DNA from: Phenylobacterium sp.
GTDB taxonomy: Bacteria; Pseudomonadota; Alphaproteobacteria; Caulobacterales; Caulobacteraceae
Direction of reading: 5' to 3'
Assembly: GCF_025934275.1 (NCBI RefSeq)
Contig: NZ_JAICYI010000001.1
Coordinates: forward strand, 103,416-167,415
DNA: 64,000 nt
Shown here piece by piece: positions 1 through 7,626 of this stretch; the stretch's first letter is position 1, and each line of letters opens with the position of its first letter. Position numbers and translations under genes: made by a program. The notes beneath the pieces are model-generated. The model was not told the DNA's origin and made no database searches. It was given only the letters and a program-made list of their open reading frames with translations.

Positions 1-144
1 CCGGCCGAGCTCATGACCGACCTGCGGGTCGCGGGCGGGGTCCTCGTGGATGGCGCAGGCGACCGCCGCTTCGAGGAGCGGAAAGGCGCCGTCCCCGACG
101 CCGCCGGCCTCGAGCAGGAAATCCTCGGCGTCTTCGCGTGTCAT
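1..144 (-). CDS. SirB1-family (transglutaminase-like) protein, N-terminal fragment
   Basis: Only the first 48 codons are in the window; the rest lies beyond the left edge. The start is an ATG at 144-142, 18 nt after the yraN stop, so it is probably the last gene of an rsmI-yraN-sirB1-like unit. The visible residues contain FPLLEAAVACAIHEDP. An acidic or hydrophobic PLLEAAL-x-IA-x-E-x-P segment is typical of the N-terminus of SirB1-type transglutaminase-like/TPR proteins. The family's biochemical role is not settled. The family call rests on this short stretch alone, so it is moderate at best; that the reading frame is coding is more certain than the name. Confidence 0.5.
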   Translation of the reverse strand, partial: MTREDAEDFLLEAGGVGDGAFPLLEAAVACAIHEDPARDPQVGHELGR

Positions 145-162
145 TGCGTCCCGCAGGCGCCG

Positions 163-546
163 TCAGGCCCCCTTCCAAGCGTCCGGAATATGCACAGGAA
201 GCCGGCCCGGCGCGAGGGCCATGAGGTCGAGGCGAACCGACGCACCCGCCAGCGCCGGCCGCCGCGCAGCCAGGCTTGCGCCGGCCCGCCGCAGCCTGGC
301 GCGCTGGTCGGGCGTCACCGCCTCCATGGCCGCCGCCAGGGTGGTGCGGCGCTTGACCTCCACCACCGCCAGCGTGCGGCCGCGCAGCGCCAGGACATCG
401 ATCTCCGCCTGCGGCGTCTGCAGCCGGAACCCCAGGATCCGGTAGCCCCTGGCGAGCAGCCACAGGGCCGCGAGCAGCTCACCCCGGCGCCCCGCCAGGC
501 GGCCGGCGAACCCGCGGGCGGCGCGGGCTTCCCGGCGCGCGTTCAC
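163..546 (-). CDS. yraN: UPF0102 (YraN) family protein
   Basis: This 127-residue protein has the UPF0102 layout: a basic N-terminus, then GRRGELLAALWLLARGYRIL, then the nuclease-like core Q-x-E-I-D-V-L-A-L and V-V-E-V-K-R-R. The E...D...E-x-K pattern is that of the restriction-endonuclease/Holliday-junction-resolvase fold. No firm cellular role is established for the family. The start is a GTG at 546-544 that overlaps the rsmI stop in the string GTGA, implying translational coupling. Placement directly after rsmI is a common arrangement in proteobacteria and supports the call. Length is normal for the family. Confidence 0.9.
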   Translation of the reverse strand: MNARREARAARGFAGRLAGRRGELLAALWLLARGYRILGFRLQTPQAEIDVLALRGRTLAVVEVKRRTTLAAAMEAVTPDQRARLRRAGASLAARRPALAGASVRLDLMALAPGRLPVHIPDAWKGA

Positions 547-1406
547 CGCTTCAGCGCCAGCGCGCGTCGGTAGAGATCGCGGCGCGGCAGGCCCAGCGCC
601 TTGGCCACCTCGGCCGCCGCCTCGGCAGGCTTCAGCCGCGTCAGCGCCTCGGCGAGCGCCGCTTCGGCGTCGGCCGCACTGGCCGCTTCCTCGCGGCCGG
701 GGCCGACCAGCACCACGATCTCGCCCTTCGGCGATTCGAACTGCGGGTCGGCGGCGAGCGCCGAAAGCGACCCGCGGATGATCGTCTCGTGCAGCTTGGT
801 GAGCTCGCGGCAGACCACCGCCTCGCGCCCTCCAAACACCTGGGCCATGTCGGCGAGGCTGGCCGCCAGCCGCGAGCCGCCCTCGAAGAACACGAGCGTG
901 GCGCGGATCCCGGCGAGCTCCTCGAAGGCCCGCCGCCGCGCCGCGCCCTTCGGCGGCGGGAAGCCCGCGAACAACACTCGATCGGTGGGCAGCCCGGCCG
1001 CGGCGAGACCGGCGGTGAGCGCCGAGGCGCCGGGGATCGGGACCACCGCATGGCCGGCCTGGGCGGCTTCGCGCACCAGCCGGTAGCCGGGATCGGAGAC
1101 CAGCGGCGTGCCGGCGTCGGAGACCAGCGCCACGCGGGCGCCCTCCGCCAGCGCCGCCAGCGCCTTGGGGCGGGTGCGCTCGGCGGCGTGCTCATCGTAG
1201 CGCTCGAGCCTGGCCGACAGGCGGAAGGCGTTGAGCAGCTTGGCCGTCACCCGCGTGTCCTCGGCCAGGACGAGGTCGCTGGCGGCCAGCACGTCGAGCG
1301 CGCGCAGGGTGATGTCGCGCAGGTTGCCGATCGGCGTGGCGACCACATAGAGGCCCGGCGCGAGCGGCGCATCGTTCAACGCGGGCGGAGGCAGGACGCG
1401 AGGCAT
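543..1406 (-). CDS. rsmI: 16S rRNA (cytidine(1402)-2'-O)-methyltransferase RsmI
   Basis: RsmI 2'-O-methylates C1402 in the decoding centre of 16S rRNA using S-adenosylmethionine. The 287-residue product shows family hallmarks: GLYVVATPIGNLRDITLRA near residue 17, EDTRVTAKLL, VSDAGTPLVSDPG, the P-G-x-SALTAGLAAAGLP loop and LVFFEGGSRL. The frame is open far upstream (to 2465), but similarity begins at the ATG at 1406, which also clears the divergent epimerase gene, so 1406 is taken as the start. It is the first gene of the leftward unit and overlaps yraN by 4 nt. Length matches typical RsmI. Confidence 0.96.
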   Translation of the reverse strand: MPRVLPPPALNDAPLAPGLYVVATPIGNLRDITLRALDVLAASDLVLAEDTRVTAKLLNAFRLSARLERYDEHAAERTRPKALAALAEGARVALVSDAGTPLVSDPGYRLVREAAQAGHAVVPIPGASALTAGLAAAGLPTDRVLFAGFPPPKGAARRRAFEELAGIRATLVFFEGGSRLAASLADMAQVFGGREAVVCRELTKLHETIIRGSLSALAADPQFESPKGEIVVLVGPGREEAASAADAEAALAEALTRLKPAEAAAEVAKALGLPRRDLYRRALALKR

Positions 1407-1520
1407 GCTGCGAGGCTTCGCTGCTCCGCCCCGGCCTGGCAAGCCGCGCATGACGGTTTCGTAAGGCCCCAGTCCCCGCGAAAGCCGATAGGGTCTCGCC
1501 TTGGGGAGGAGTTCTCCGAC

Positions 1521-2648
1521 ATGAGCATCACACGACGCGGTGCGCTCGCCGCTTCGGCGTTTGCCGCCTCGGTCCTGGCCGGACCCGCCGGGGGCGCGAT
1601 CCCAAAGGCTTCGAAACCCATGCGGCTCTTGATCCTCGGCGGCACCGGCTTCATCGGCCCGCACCAGGTGCGCTATGCGCTGGCGCGCGGCCACAAGGTC
1701 ACCATCTTCAACCGCGGCCGGCAGAAGGAGACCTGGCCGGGGCCGGTCGAGGAGCTGCTCGGCGACCGCAACACCGGCGACCTGAGGGCGTTGGAGGGGC
1801 GCGACTGGGACGCCTGCATCGACAACCCGACCACCGTACCTGTGTGGGTCCGCGACGCCGGCCGGGTTCTGAAGGGCCATGTGGGCCACTACAGCTTCAT
1901 CTCGACCATCTCGGTCTATGCCGACAACGCGACGCCGGGCGCCGACGAGACCGCGCCGCTCGCGCAGTACAAGGGCGCGGATCCCTACGCGGAGACGACC
2001 ACCAACGTCAGCAAGGACCTCCGGCTCTATGGCCCGCTGAAGGCCCTCAGCGAGCAGGAGGCAGTGCGCCAGTTCGGGGCCGACAAGGTCGCGGTCATCC
2101 GCCCCGGCCTGATCTGCGGCCCCGGCGACGAGACCGACCGGTTCACCTACTGGCCGGTCCGGCTGGCGCGCGGCGGCGAGGTGCTGGCGCCGGGCGACGG
2201 GACCGACCCGGTGCAGTTCATCGATGCGCGCGACCTGGCCGAGTGGAGCGTCCAGGTCGCCGAGCGGCGGGCGACCGGCGTGTTCAACGCCACGGGTCCT
2301 GCCAAGCCCATGATCATGCGCGCGTTCCTCGAAGGTGTCGCGGCGGGCGTGGGCGCCAAGCCGGTCTACCGCTGGGCGCCCAGCAGCTTCCTCGCCGCCA
2401 ACAAGGTAGGCGCCTGGATCGACATGCCTGTCTGGGTGCCGCAGAGCGCGGAGCCCGGTTTCCATCGCCGCTCCGTCGCCCGCGCCCGCGAGGCCGGCCT
2501 GACCTATCGGCCGGTGAGCGTCACCGCCGCCGACGCCCTTACCTGGTTCCGGACGCTGCCGGCCGAGCGCCAGGCGAAGATGCGCGCCGGCCTCACGCCG
2601 GAGCGCGAGGCGGGCCTGTTGGCCAAGCTGAAGTCCGGCGCCGCCTAG
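1521..2648 (+). CDS. Tat-exported NAD(P)-dependent epimerase/dehydratase-like protein
   Basis: This 375-residue protein starts with a twin-arginine signal (TRRGALAASAFAASVLAGP) followed from residue 34 by a Rossmann fold: LILGGTGFIGPHQVRYAL, the dinucleotide-binding GGTGFIG motif. The ISTISVY segment and following residues are where an extended-SDR active site would sit. The canonical YxxxK is not clear; Y-G-P-L-K-A-L (about residue 171) is the best candidate. Its substrate is unknown. The start ATG is preceded by GGGGAGGAG. It diverges from rsmI. Export of a cofactor-dependent oxidoreductase fits Tat, which carries folded proteins. The family is firm; the physiological role is not known. Confidence 0.8.
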   Translation: MSITRRGALAASAFAASVLAGPAGGAIPKASKPMRLLILGGTGFIGPHQVRYALARGHKVTIFNRGRQKETWPGPVEELLGDRNTGDLRALEGRDWDACIDNPTTVPVWVRDAGRVLKGHVGHYSFISTISVYADNATPGADETAPLAQYKGADPYAETTTNVSKDLRLYGPLKALSEQEAVRQFGADKVAVIRPGLICGPGDETDRFTYWPVRLARGGEVLAPGDGTDPVQFIDARDLAEWSVQVAERRATGVFNATGPAKPMIMRAFLEGVAAGVGAKPVYRWAPSSFLAANKVGAWIDMPVWVPQSAEPGFHRRSVARAREAGLTYRPVSVTAADALTWFRTLPAERQAKMRAGLTPEREAGLLAKLKSGAA

Positions 2649-2692
2649 TGAGCAACACCCGGCCGCGCTAGGCTCAACGTCCTGGGGGCGCG

Positions 2693-3973
2693 ATGCGGGT
2701 CGTCATCATCGGAGCCTATGGACTGCTCGGCGGCTATGTGACCGCGCGGCTCTTGCGGGACGGACGCGAGGTCATGGGCATCGGCCGGGACGTCGCGGCC
2801 GCGGTGCGCCGCTTCCCGTCGGCGGAGTGGGTGAAGGCCGACCTCCGCCGGATGGCTGCAGCCGACTGGCGGCCATTGCTCGCCGGCGCCGATGCCGTCG
2901 TCAATTGCGCCGGCGCCCTGCAGGACAGCCCGCGCGACGATCTGGACGCCACCCATCGTCGGACCGTCTCCGATCTGGCGCAGGCCTGCGCCGAAGCCGG
3001 CGTCGCCCGGTTCGTCCAGATCTCTGCGCTCGGCGTCGAGGAGGCTCCGGGGCGCTTCGCGGAGACCAAGCGCGCCGCCGACGCGGCGTTGAGCGCAAGC
3101 CCGCTCGACTGGGTCATCCTCCGCCCGGGGCTGGTGATCGCCCCGGCCGCCTATGGCGGCAGCGCCCTCCTGCGCGGACTGGCGGGCTTCCCGGGTGCGA
3201 TTCCGGCGCTCTGGCCGGACGCCATCGTCCAGACGGTCGCGGTGGAAGACGTCGCCGAAGCCGTCGCCTGGGCGCTGGCCGCCCCCGCGCCGTTGCGACG
3301 CCGGTTCGACCTGGCGAGCCCCGAGACCACCCGGCTCGGCGACCTCCTGCGCAGGCTGCGGGCGTGGCAGGGCTTCCCACCCGCTCCGGTGCTCGCCGCG
3401 CCGGTCTGGCTGGGCCGCCTCGCCGCCCGCGCGGCGGACGGCCTGGCGTGGCTCGGTTGGCGCAGTCCCATGCGCACCACGGCGCTGCGGCAGCTCGCCC
3501 TCGGTGTGCGGGCGGACGCCTCCCAGCTCCCGCCGATCCGCATCCGTTCGCTCGCGGAGGTCCTCCAGGCGTGTCCCTCCGGCGCCCAGGAGCGGTGGTT
3601 CGCGCGGCTCTACTTCGCCAAGCCTCTGATCCTCGCGACGCTCGCCCTCTTCTGGGCGGTTTCGGGCGTGCTGGCGCTGGCGCGAACGGACACCTCTGCC
3701 GCAGTCCTTGTCCAGGGCGGGCTCGACCCGATCGCGGCGCGCGCGCTGGTGATCGGCGGGGCGGTGAGCGACGTCGGCCTGGCCGTCCTCGTCGCCGCGA
3801 GGCCGACCGCGTCGCTGGCGCTGAAGGGGATGGTGCTTCTCACCCTTGGCTATCTGGCCGGCAGCCTCGTCTGGGCGCCGGGCCTGTGGCTGGACCCGCT
3901 TGGGCCGCTGGTGAAAGCCGTTCCCGCCGCCGTCCTGGCCATGGCGGCGCTCGCCATGATGGACGAACGATGA
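2693..3973 (+). CDS. SDR-family NAD(P)-binding protein with C-terminal DoxX-like membrane domain
   Basis: The 426-residue protein joins two parts. Residues 1-290 are an atypical SDR/NmrA-like Rossmann domain (VVIIGAYGLLGGYVTARLL at the N-terminus; WVILRPGLVIAP later). Residues 300-426 hold about four hydrophobic helices resembling a DoxX-like domain (LILATLALFWAVSGVLAL onward). Such fusions are usually annotated as membrane-anchored SDR oxidoreductases, and their substrates are generally unknown. It lies 44 nt after the upstream epimerase. Its stop overlaps the ATG of the DUF2269 gene (ATGA), so the two are probably translated together. Confidence 0.8.
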   Translation: MRVVIIGAYGLLGGYVTARLLRDGREVMGIGRDVAAAVRRFPSAEWVKADLRRMAAADWRPLLAGADAVVNCAGALQDSPRDDLDATHRRTVSDLAQACAEAGVARFVQISALGVEEAPGRFAETKRAADAALSASPLDWVILRPGLVIAPAAYGGSALLRGLAGFPGAIPALWPDAIVQTVAVEDVAEAVAWALAAPAPLRRRFDLASPETTRLGDLLRRLRAWQGFPPAPVLAAPVWLGRLAARAADGLAWLGWRSPMRTTALRQLALGVRADASQLPPIRIRSLAEVLQACPSGAQERWFARLYFAKPLILATLALFWAVSGVLALARTDTSAAVLVQGGLDPIAARALVIGGAVSDVGLAVLVAARPTASLALKGMVLLTLGYLAGSLVWAPGLWLDPLGPLVKAVPAAVLAMAALAMMDER

Positions 3974-4440
3974 GCCTCTATCTCGCGCTCAAGGCGCTGC
4001 ACATCGTGGGCGCGACGGTGCTCCTCGGCACGGGCGCCGGCATCGCCTTCTTCATGCTGATGGCCCATCGCACCGCCGACGCGCGGCTCATCGCCCACAC
4101 CGCCGGCGCGGTCGTCGTCGCCGACGCGCTGTTCACCGCCACGGCCGTGGTGCTGCAGCCGATGAGCGGCGCCGCGCTCGCCGCGATGGCCGGCTATCCG
4201 CTGCTCCACGGCTGGGTGGCGCTCAGCCTGGCGCTCTACGTATTGGTCGGGGTCTTCTGGCTGCCGGTGGTCTGGATGCAGCTTCGGATGCGCGATCTCG
4301 CCCGCGCGGCCGCGGCGCAGAGCGCGGCCCTGCCGGCCGCCTATCATCGGCTGTGGCGTCTCTGGTTCGCCTGCGGGATCCCGGCATTCACGGGCGTGCT
4401 GGCGATCATCTGGCTGATGACCGCCAAGCCTTCCCTCTAG
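3970..4440 (+). CDS. DUF2269 family integral membrane protein
   Basis: This 156-residue protein has four predicted membrane helices, starting at LALKALHIVGATVLLGTGAG, where a histidine sits in the first helix. This pattern and the WLPVVWMQLRMRDLA segment are typical of the DUF2269 (COG5528) family, small membrane proteins often coupled to the DoxX-like SDR protein seen just upstream. The start ATG overlaps the upstream stop by 4 nt. Its own TAG stop is interleaved with the hemW stop on the other strand in the palindrome CTAG at 4437-4440. Function is unknown; the conserved histidine could suggest haem or quinone contact, but that is speculation. Confidence 0.75.
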   Translation: MSLYLALKALHIVGATVLLGTGAGIAFFMLMAHRTADARLIAHTAGAVVVADALFTATAVVLQPMSGAALAAMAGYPLLHGWVALSLALYVLVGVFWLPVVWMQLRMRDLARAAAAQSAALPAAYHRLWRLWFACGIPAFTGVLAIIWLMTAKPSL

Positions 4441-5579
4441 GCGGCGAGCTCGGCGGTCAGCCGGTCCAGCACCAGCCGGCCGGCCGGGGTGGCGCGCAGC
4501 CGGGCAGGGTCGGCCGCCAGCAGGCCGAGCGTGGTCAGCTCGGCGATCCGCTGCGGGGGGATCACCAGCGCCGCCAGGGCCCCGAGCGGCACGCCCTCGG
4601 TGATCCGCAGGCCGGTGAGCAGGCGCTCCTCCGCCGCTTCCCGAAGCGACAGCGTCAGGCGGCTCGCCAAGCCCGCGCCGCGCTCGGCCACGCGGCGGAT
4701 GTAGTCGGCCGGGCGGGCCTCGGTCAGGGTCGCCTGGCGGACGCCCTCGATCGTGATCCGCCCATGCGCGCCGGGGCCGACGCCGAGATAGTCCCCGCCA
4801 CGCCAGTAGACGAGGTTGTGGCGCGACTGCGCAGCCGCCCCGCGGGCGTGGTTGGAGACCTCGTAGGCGTCGAAGCCGGCTGTCCCGAGCACGGCCTGGG
4901 TGGTCTCGAACAGGTGGGCCGCCGTCTCCGGATCGGGCGGCGCCCAGCGGCCGCGGCGCACCGCACGCTCGAACGCCGTGCCGGCCTCGATGGTGAGCTG
5001 GTAGGGCGAGACGTGCTCGGGTCCCAGCGCCAGCGCCCGGCCGAGCTCGGCGGCCCAGGCGGCGGGCGTCTGTCCCGGCCGGGCGTAGATCAGATCGATC
5101 GAGAGCCTGCGGAAGACGCCCCGAGCCGCCTCAGCCGCCCGGATGCCGGCCGCCGCGTCGTGATTGCGGCCGAGGAAGGCCAGCGCCCGATCGTCCAGCG
5201 ACTGCAAGCCGAGCGACAGGCGGTTGACGCCAGCCTCGGCGAAGGCCCGGAAGGCGGCGGCCTCGGCATCCGTCGGATTGGCCTCCAGGGTGACCTCCAG
5301 CTCGGCCGCCGGGCGCCATAGCCGACGGGCGGCGTCTATGATCTGCGCCGTCCACGCCGGGTCCATCAGCGAGGGCGTGCCGCCGCCGAAGAAGATCGAG
5401 ACCAGCGTGCGCGGCCCGGCGAGCGCCGCCTGCGCCTCCAGGTCGGCGACGATGGCGCGGGCCAGCGCGGCCGCCTCGGGGCCGCCGCGCGCGCGGACCA
5501 CGTTGAAATCACAGTAGGGGCAGATCCGCGCGCAGTAGGGCCAGTGGACATAGATCGCGAGCGGCGCGGGCGCGCTCAA
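4437..5579 (-). CDS. hemW: Radical SAM haem chaperone HemW (coproporphyrinogen III oxidase-like)
   Basis: HemW is a radical-SAM protein that carries haem for insertion into respiratory enzymes; it is often mis-named as oxygen-independent coproporphyrinogen oxidase. The 380-residue product has the CxxxCxxC cluster motif at C16-C20-C23 ([11 protein letters not shown]), [11 protein letters not shown] and [20 protein letters not shown], and the C-terminal HemN domain. The start is a TTG at 5579 overlapping the rdgB stop in TTGA; no ATG or GTG is available before the cluster motif, so the unusual start looks real and coupled to rdgB. Its stop shares CTAG with the converging DUF2269 gene. Confidence 0.93.
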   Translation of the reverse strand: MSAPAPLAIYVHWPYCARICPYCDFNVVRARGGPEAAALARAIVADLEAQAALAGPRTLVSIFFGGGTPSLMDPAWTAQIIDAARRLWRPAAELEVTLEANPTDAEAAAFRAFAEAGVNRLSLGLQSLDDRALAFLGRNHDAAAGIRAAEAARGVFRRLSIDLIYARPGQTPAAWAAELGRALALGPEHVSPYQLTIEAGTAFERAVRRGRWAPPDPETAAHLFETTQAVLGTAGFDAYEVSNHARGAAAQSRHNLVYWRGGDYLGVGPGAHGRITIEGVRQATLTEARPADYIRRVAERGAGLASRLTLSLREAAEERLLTGLRITEGVPLGALAALVIPPQRIAELTTLGLLAADPARLRATPAGRLVLDRLTAELAA

Positions 5580-6175
5580 ATCAGCGCGGCCTTCAGCTTG
5601 GCGAACGCCCGCGACCGATGGCTCATCTGCTCCTTCTCGGCCGGGTCCATCTCACCGAAGGTCTCGCGGCGGCCCTCGGGCACGAAGATCGGGTCGTAGC
5701 CGAAGCCGCGGCCGCCGCGCGGCGGGAAGGTCAGGCTCCCGTCCACCCGGCCCTCGACGACCACCACCGGTCCGTCCGGCCAGGCGAGCGCCAGCGCGCA
5801 GGTGAACCAGGCGGCGAGGTCGTCGCTTTCGGCCGCGCCCAGCCGCTCTTCGACCTTCGCCATGGCGAGCGGGAAGTCACGGCCCGGCCCCGCCCAGCGT
5901 GCGGAATAGACGCCCGGCTGGCCGTCCAGCGCCCTGACCGACAGGCCGGAGTCGTCGGCGAGCGCGATCCTCCCGCTGGCGTCGGCCGCCAGGCGCGCCT
6001 TCAGCAGCGCATTGCCGGCGAACGTCGATTCGGTCTCCTCCGGCTCGCGGAGGCCCAGCTCGCCGGCCGTGGCGATCTGGAAACCGCCGCCGAGGATCTC
6101 CGCCAGCTCGCGCGCCTTGCCCGGATTGTGGGTCGCCACGACCAGCCGCGCACCGGGCTCGAGCTTCAGGGCCAT
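5576..6175 (-). CDS. rdgB: XTP/dITP diphosphatase RdgB (non-canonical purine NTP pyrophosphatase)
   Basis: RdgB hydrolyses dITP, dXTP and ITP to monophosphates, keeping deaminated purines out of nucleic acid. The 199-residue protein shows [14 protein letters not shown] near the N-terminus, FAGNALLKA, the metal-binding LADDSGL motif, and the C-terminal [11 protein letters not shown] and SHRSRAF signatures. The ATG at 6175 is chosen over an upstream GTG-type extension because AAGGAGG lies 9 nt before it and similarity starts there. It is the first gene of an rdgB-hemW unit, which is a common arrangement in alphaproteobacteria. Confidence 0.95.
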   Translation of the reverse strand: MALKLEPGARLVVATHNPGKARELAEILGGGFQIATAGELGLREPEETESTFAGNALLKARLAADASGRIALADDSGLSVRALDGQPGVYSARWAGPGRDFPLAMAKVEERLGAAESDDLAAWFTCALALAWPDGPVVVVEGRVDGSLTFPPRGGRGFGYDPIFVPEGRRETFGEMDPAEKEQMSHRSRAFAKLKAALI

Positions 6176-6225
6176 GTGTTCGCGCCTCCTTCGGGCCGCG
6201 GACCATAGCGCCGCCGACGACCGTT

Positions 6226-6367
6226 GCATTGCGAAAGTTTAATATTGTTAATCGATATTCATTTGATCGAGTTTCGATGCGGACCTATCCCTCTGGCCCA
6301 GCAGGACGGCATGGCCGTCCAGGAACATCGCTGCGCTGCAGCAACAGACATCGAAGGGGCTATCGCC
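6226..6367 (+). promoter_or_regulatory. AT-rich leader before the small-ORF/DUF2975/XRE island
   Basis: Positions 6230-6290 are strikingly AT-rich for this chromosome, with several short inverted segments (AATAT/ATATT around 6241-6259). A 7-bp stem-loop (arms 6304-6310 and 6314-6320, loop ATG) and one copy of the motif TGCGCTGCAGC (6332-6342) follow. The region lies between divergent rdgB and a 40-codon ORF and probably holds the promoter for the island. No -35/-10 pair stands out enough to be named. Confidence 0.45.
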
Positions 6368-6490
6368 ATGACCAAGTCGCTCACCCGCACGTTCGACCGC
6401 GCCGCCCTGGGGCTGGTTTTCGCGCTCGCCGCGCTGCCGATCATCGGCCTGCCGCTGCTCGCCATCGCGGCCGCCGGCGTGATCCAGTAG
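6368..6490 (+). CDS. Small hypothetical membrane peptide (40 aa)
   Basis: The ORF encodes 40 residues: a basic, polar N-terminus (MTKSLTRTFDRAA) followed by one long hydrophobic helix (GLVFALAALPIIGLPLLAIA). This is the shape of a single-span small membrane protein. GAAGGGG about 7-9 nt before the ATG could serve as ribosome binding site. It is followed after 58 nt by the DUF2975 gene in the same direction. No family is recognised. At this size chance ORFs are common in GC-rich DNA, so support rests on the ribosome binding site, hydrophobic pattern and operon position. Confidence 0.4.
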   Translation: MTKSLTRTFDRAALGLVFALAALPIIGLPLLAIAAAGVIQ

Positions 6491-6548
6491 GGTTCCGCGT
6501 CGCATGGGCCTGGTCGGGTCCGTCGGCGGTCGCGGAGGGGCCGGGATC

Positions 6549-7082
6549 ATGATGCGTGCGCTGGGTCCGGGATCGGTCTCGAGCTTCCTCAAGGTGATCC
6601 TGGACGTCGTCTACGCGGCCCTGATGATCGGCGTGGCCGCCGTCGGCCTGATGGTGATCAGCGCTCTGGTGTTCAGCTTCAATCCCGGCCTGCTGCAGGG
6701 CGTGACGCTTCCGGCCGCCGGCGCCTCGCTCGCCAGCCGTTGGCCGACCGTCACCGGCGGTCTGTTGGCGGCGGGCCTCTACATCGCCGGCGTGCTGGTG
6801 ATCGTCGGACGCCTGCGGCGCATCTTCGTGACGCTCACCGCGGGCGATCCCTTCCATCCGGACAACGTCAGCCGCCTGCGGCTGATCGGCGCCATGCTGG
6901 CGGCCCTCGAGCTCGGCCGCTATGTCGTCTGGGCGGCCGGCGCGTGGCTCGCGCCGGAACTCGCCAAGCAGCGGCCCGGCCTCAGCCTGACCGCCTGGTT
7001 CTCCGTGCTGGTGGTGTTCGTGCTCGCCGAGGTGTTCCGCGAGGGCGCGCGGCTCCGGCGCGAGGCGGAGCTGACGATCTAG
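6549..7082 (+). CDS. DUF2975 family membrane protein
   Basis: The 177-residue protein has four predicted membrane helices and, between the second and third, the segment LRRIFVTLTAGDPFHPDNVSR. A G-x-P-F-x-x-x-N motif of this kind is diagnostic of DUF2975. These proteins are typically encoded immediately before a small YozG-like Cro/C1 regulator, as here, and the pair is thought to work together, perhaps with the membrane protein affecting the regulator; that mechanism is not proven. An in-frame ATG exists at 6504, but the ATG at 6549 has GGAGGGG 8 nt upstream and is preferred. Confidence 0.8.
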   Translation: MMRALGPGSVSSFLKVILDVVYAALMIGVAAVGLMVISALVFSFNPGLLQGVTLPAAGASLASRWPTVTGGLLAAGLYIAGVLVIVGRLRRIFVTLTAGDPFHPDNVSRLRLIGAMLAALELGRYVVWAAGAWLAPELAKQRPGLSLTAWFSVLVVFVLAEVFREGARLRREAELTI

Positions 7083-7084
7083 CC

Positions 7085-7324
7085 ATGCCGATCCGCGTGC
7101 AACTCGACCGCGTGCTGTTCGAACGCCGCATGTCGCTCACCGAACTGGCCGATCGGGTCGGCGTGACCATCGCCAACCTCTCCATCCTGAAGACCGGCAA
7201 GGCGCGGGCGGTGCGCTTCACGACCTTGGCGGCGCTGTGCCGCGAGTTGGACTGCCAGCCCGGCGACCTCCTCACCTATGAGGCGGGCCCGTCCGAGGCT
7301 CCTGACGAGGCGGGCGACTCCTAA
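7085..7324 (+). CDS. YozG-like Cro/C1 (XRE) family transcriptional regulator
   Basis: This 79-residue protein is a single helix-turn-helix domain: MSLTELADRVGVTIANLSIL is the HTH with its recognition helix, and FTTLAALCRELDCQPGDLL closes the domain. It matches the short XRE regulators paired with DUF2975 proteins. It begins 2 nt after the DUF2975 stop, so the two are co-transcribed. Seven nucleotides after its stop lies a perfect 18-bp palindrome (7331-7348), and copies of the half-motif occur on both sides of the operon; these are candidate binding sites. Target genes are unknown. Confidence 0.85.
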   Translation: MPIRVQLDRVLFERRMSLTELADRVGVTIANLSILKTGKARAVRFTTLAALCRELDCQPGDLLTYEAGPSEAPDEAGDS

Positions 7325-7330
7325 CCGATG

Positions 7331-7348
7331 GGTGCGCTGCAGCGCACC
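7331..7348. promoter_or_regulatory. Perfect 18-bp palindrome, candidate operator
   Basis: GGTGCGCTG is followed immediately by its reverse complement CAGCGCACC, 7 nt after the XRE regulator stop. There is no loop and no following T-run, so it is a poor intrinsic terminator and looks more like a dimeric protein-binding site. Its core TGCGCTGCAGC also occurs at 6332-6342, with close variants at 7422-7432 and 7438-7446. Confidence 0.5.
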
Positions 7349-7394
7349 GACTGTGGCGTTGCGGCAACAACTCACGGCTAGACAGCCAGAAATC

Positions 7395-7423
7395 TTGCAC
7401 TTTCAATCTCTCGATCTTATGTG
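7395..7423 (+). promoter_or_regulatory. Candidate sigma-70-type promoter for the 35-aa ORF
   Basis: TTGCAC at 7395-7400 and TATGTG at 7418-7423 are separated by 17 bp, in a locally AT-rich stretch. Transcription would start about 30 nt before the ATG at 7461. Two copies of the TGCG(C/A)TGCA motif (7422-7432 and 7438-7446) overlap the -10 and the start region, where a repressor would act. Confidence 0.5.
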
Positions 7424-7460
7424 CGATGCAGCAATAATGCGCTGCACAAAGGAGAGTGAG

Positions 7461-7568
7461 ATGGTCGCTGCTATCGAGCGTTTCCTCGACGCCTTGTTCG
7501 CCCCGCTTGCGCGCGAACTCGCCCGTATGCCGGCTTCGGCGTTCCGCCACCTGCTGCCGGGGATCTGA
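7461..7568 (+). CDS. Small hypothetical protein (35 aa)
   Basis: The ORF encodes 35 residues with alternating hydrophobic and charged positions (AAIERFLDALFAPLARELAR), which would form an amphipathic helix. It has a strong ribosome binding site, AAAGGAGAG, ending 4 nt before the ATG, and a promoter-like sequence about 40 nt upstream, so it is likely expressed. No family is recognised. It sits alone between the XRE regulator and a palindromic repeat in front of the converging rph gene. It may be a target of the adjacent regulator, given the motif copies in its leader. Confidence 0.45.
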   Translation: MVAAIERFLDALFAPLARELARMPASAFRHLLPGI

Positions 7569-7576
7569 CGTCGAAC

Positions 7577-7626
7577 GTCCCTCCCTGCGGGAGGGACAGC
7601 TCGCCCGAGCGAGCAGGGCCTTCCGG
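7577..7626. repeat. Intergenic palindromic repeat with 9-bp hairpin (partial family member)
   Basis: Arms GTCCCTCCC (7577-7585) and GGGAGGGAC (7589-7597) form a 9-bp stem with a 3-nt loop between the 35-aa ORF and the converging rph stop. The reverse strand reads GAGCTGTCCCTCCC, resembling the GGGGGAGCTGTCC end of the longer repeats at 14711 and 24466. It may end transcription from both sides, although it lacks a T-tract. Confidence 0.5.

Noticed and set aside
543..2465. A 640-codon open frame that reads through rsmI and far upstream.
   Set aside because: Only the part from 1406 matches RsmI; the upstream part is antisense to the epimerase gene and is an artefact of few stops in GC-rich DNA.
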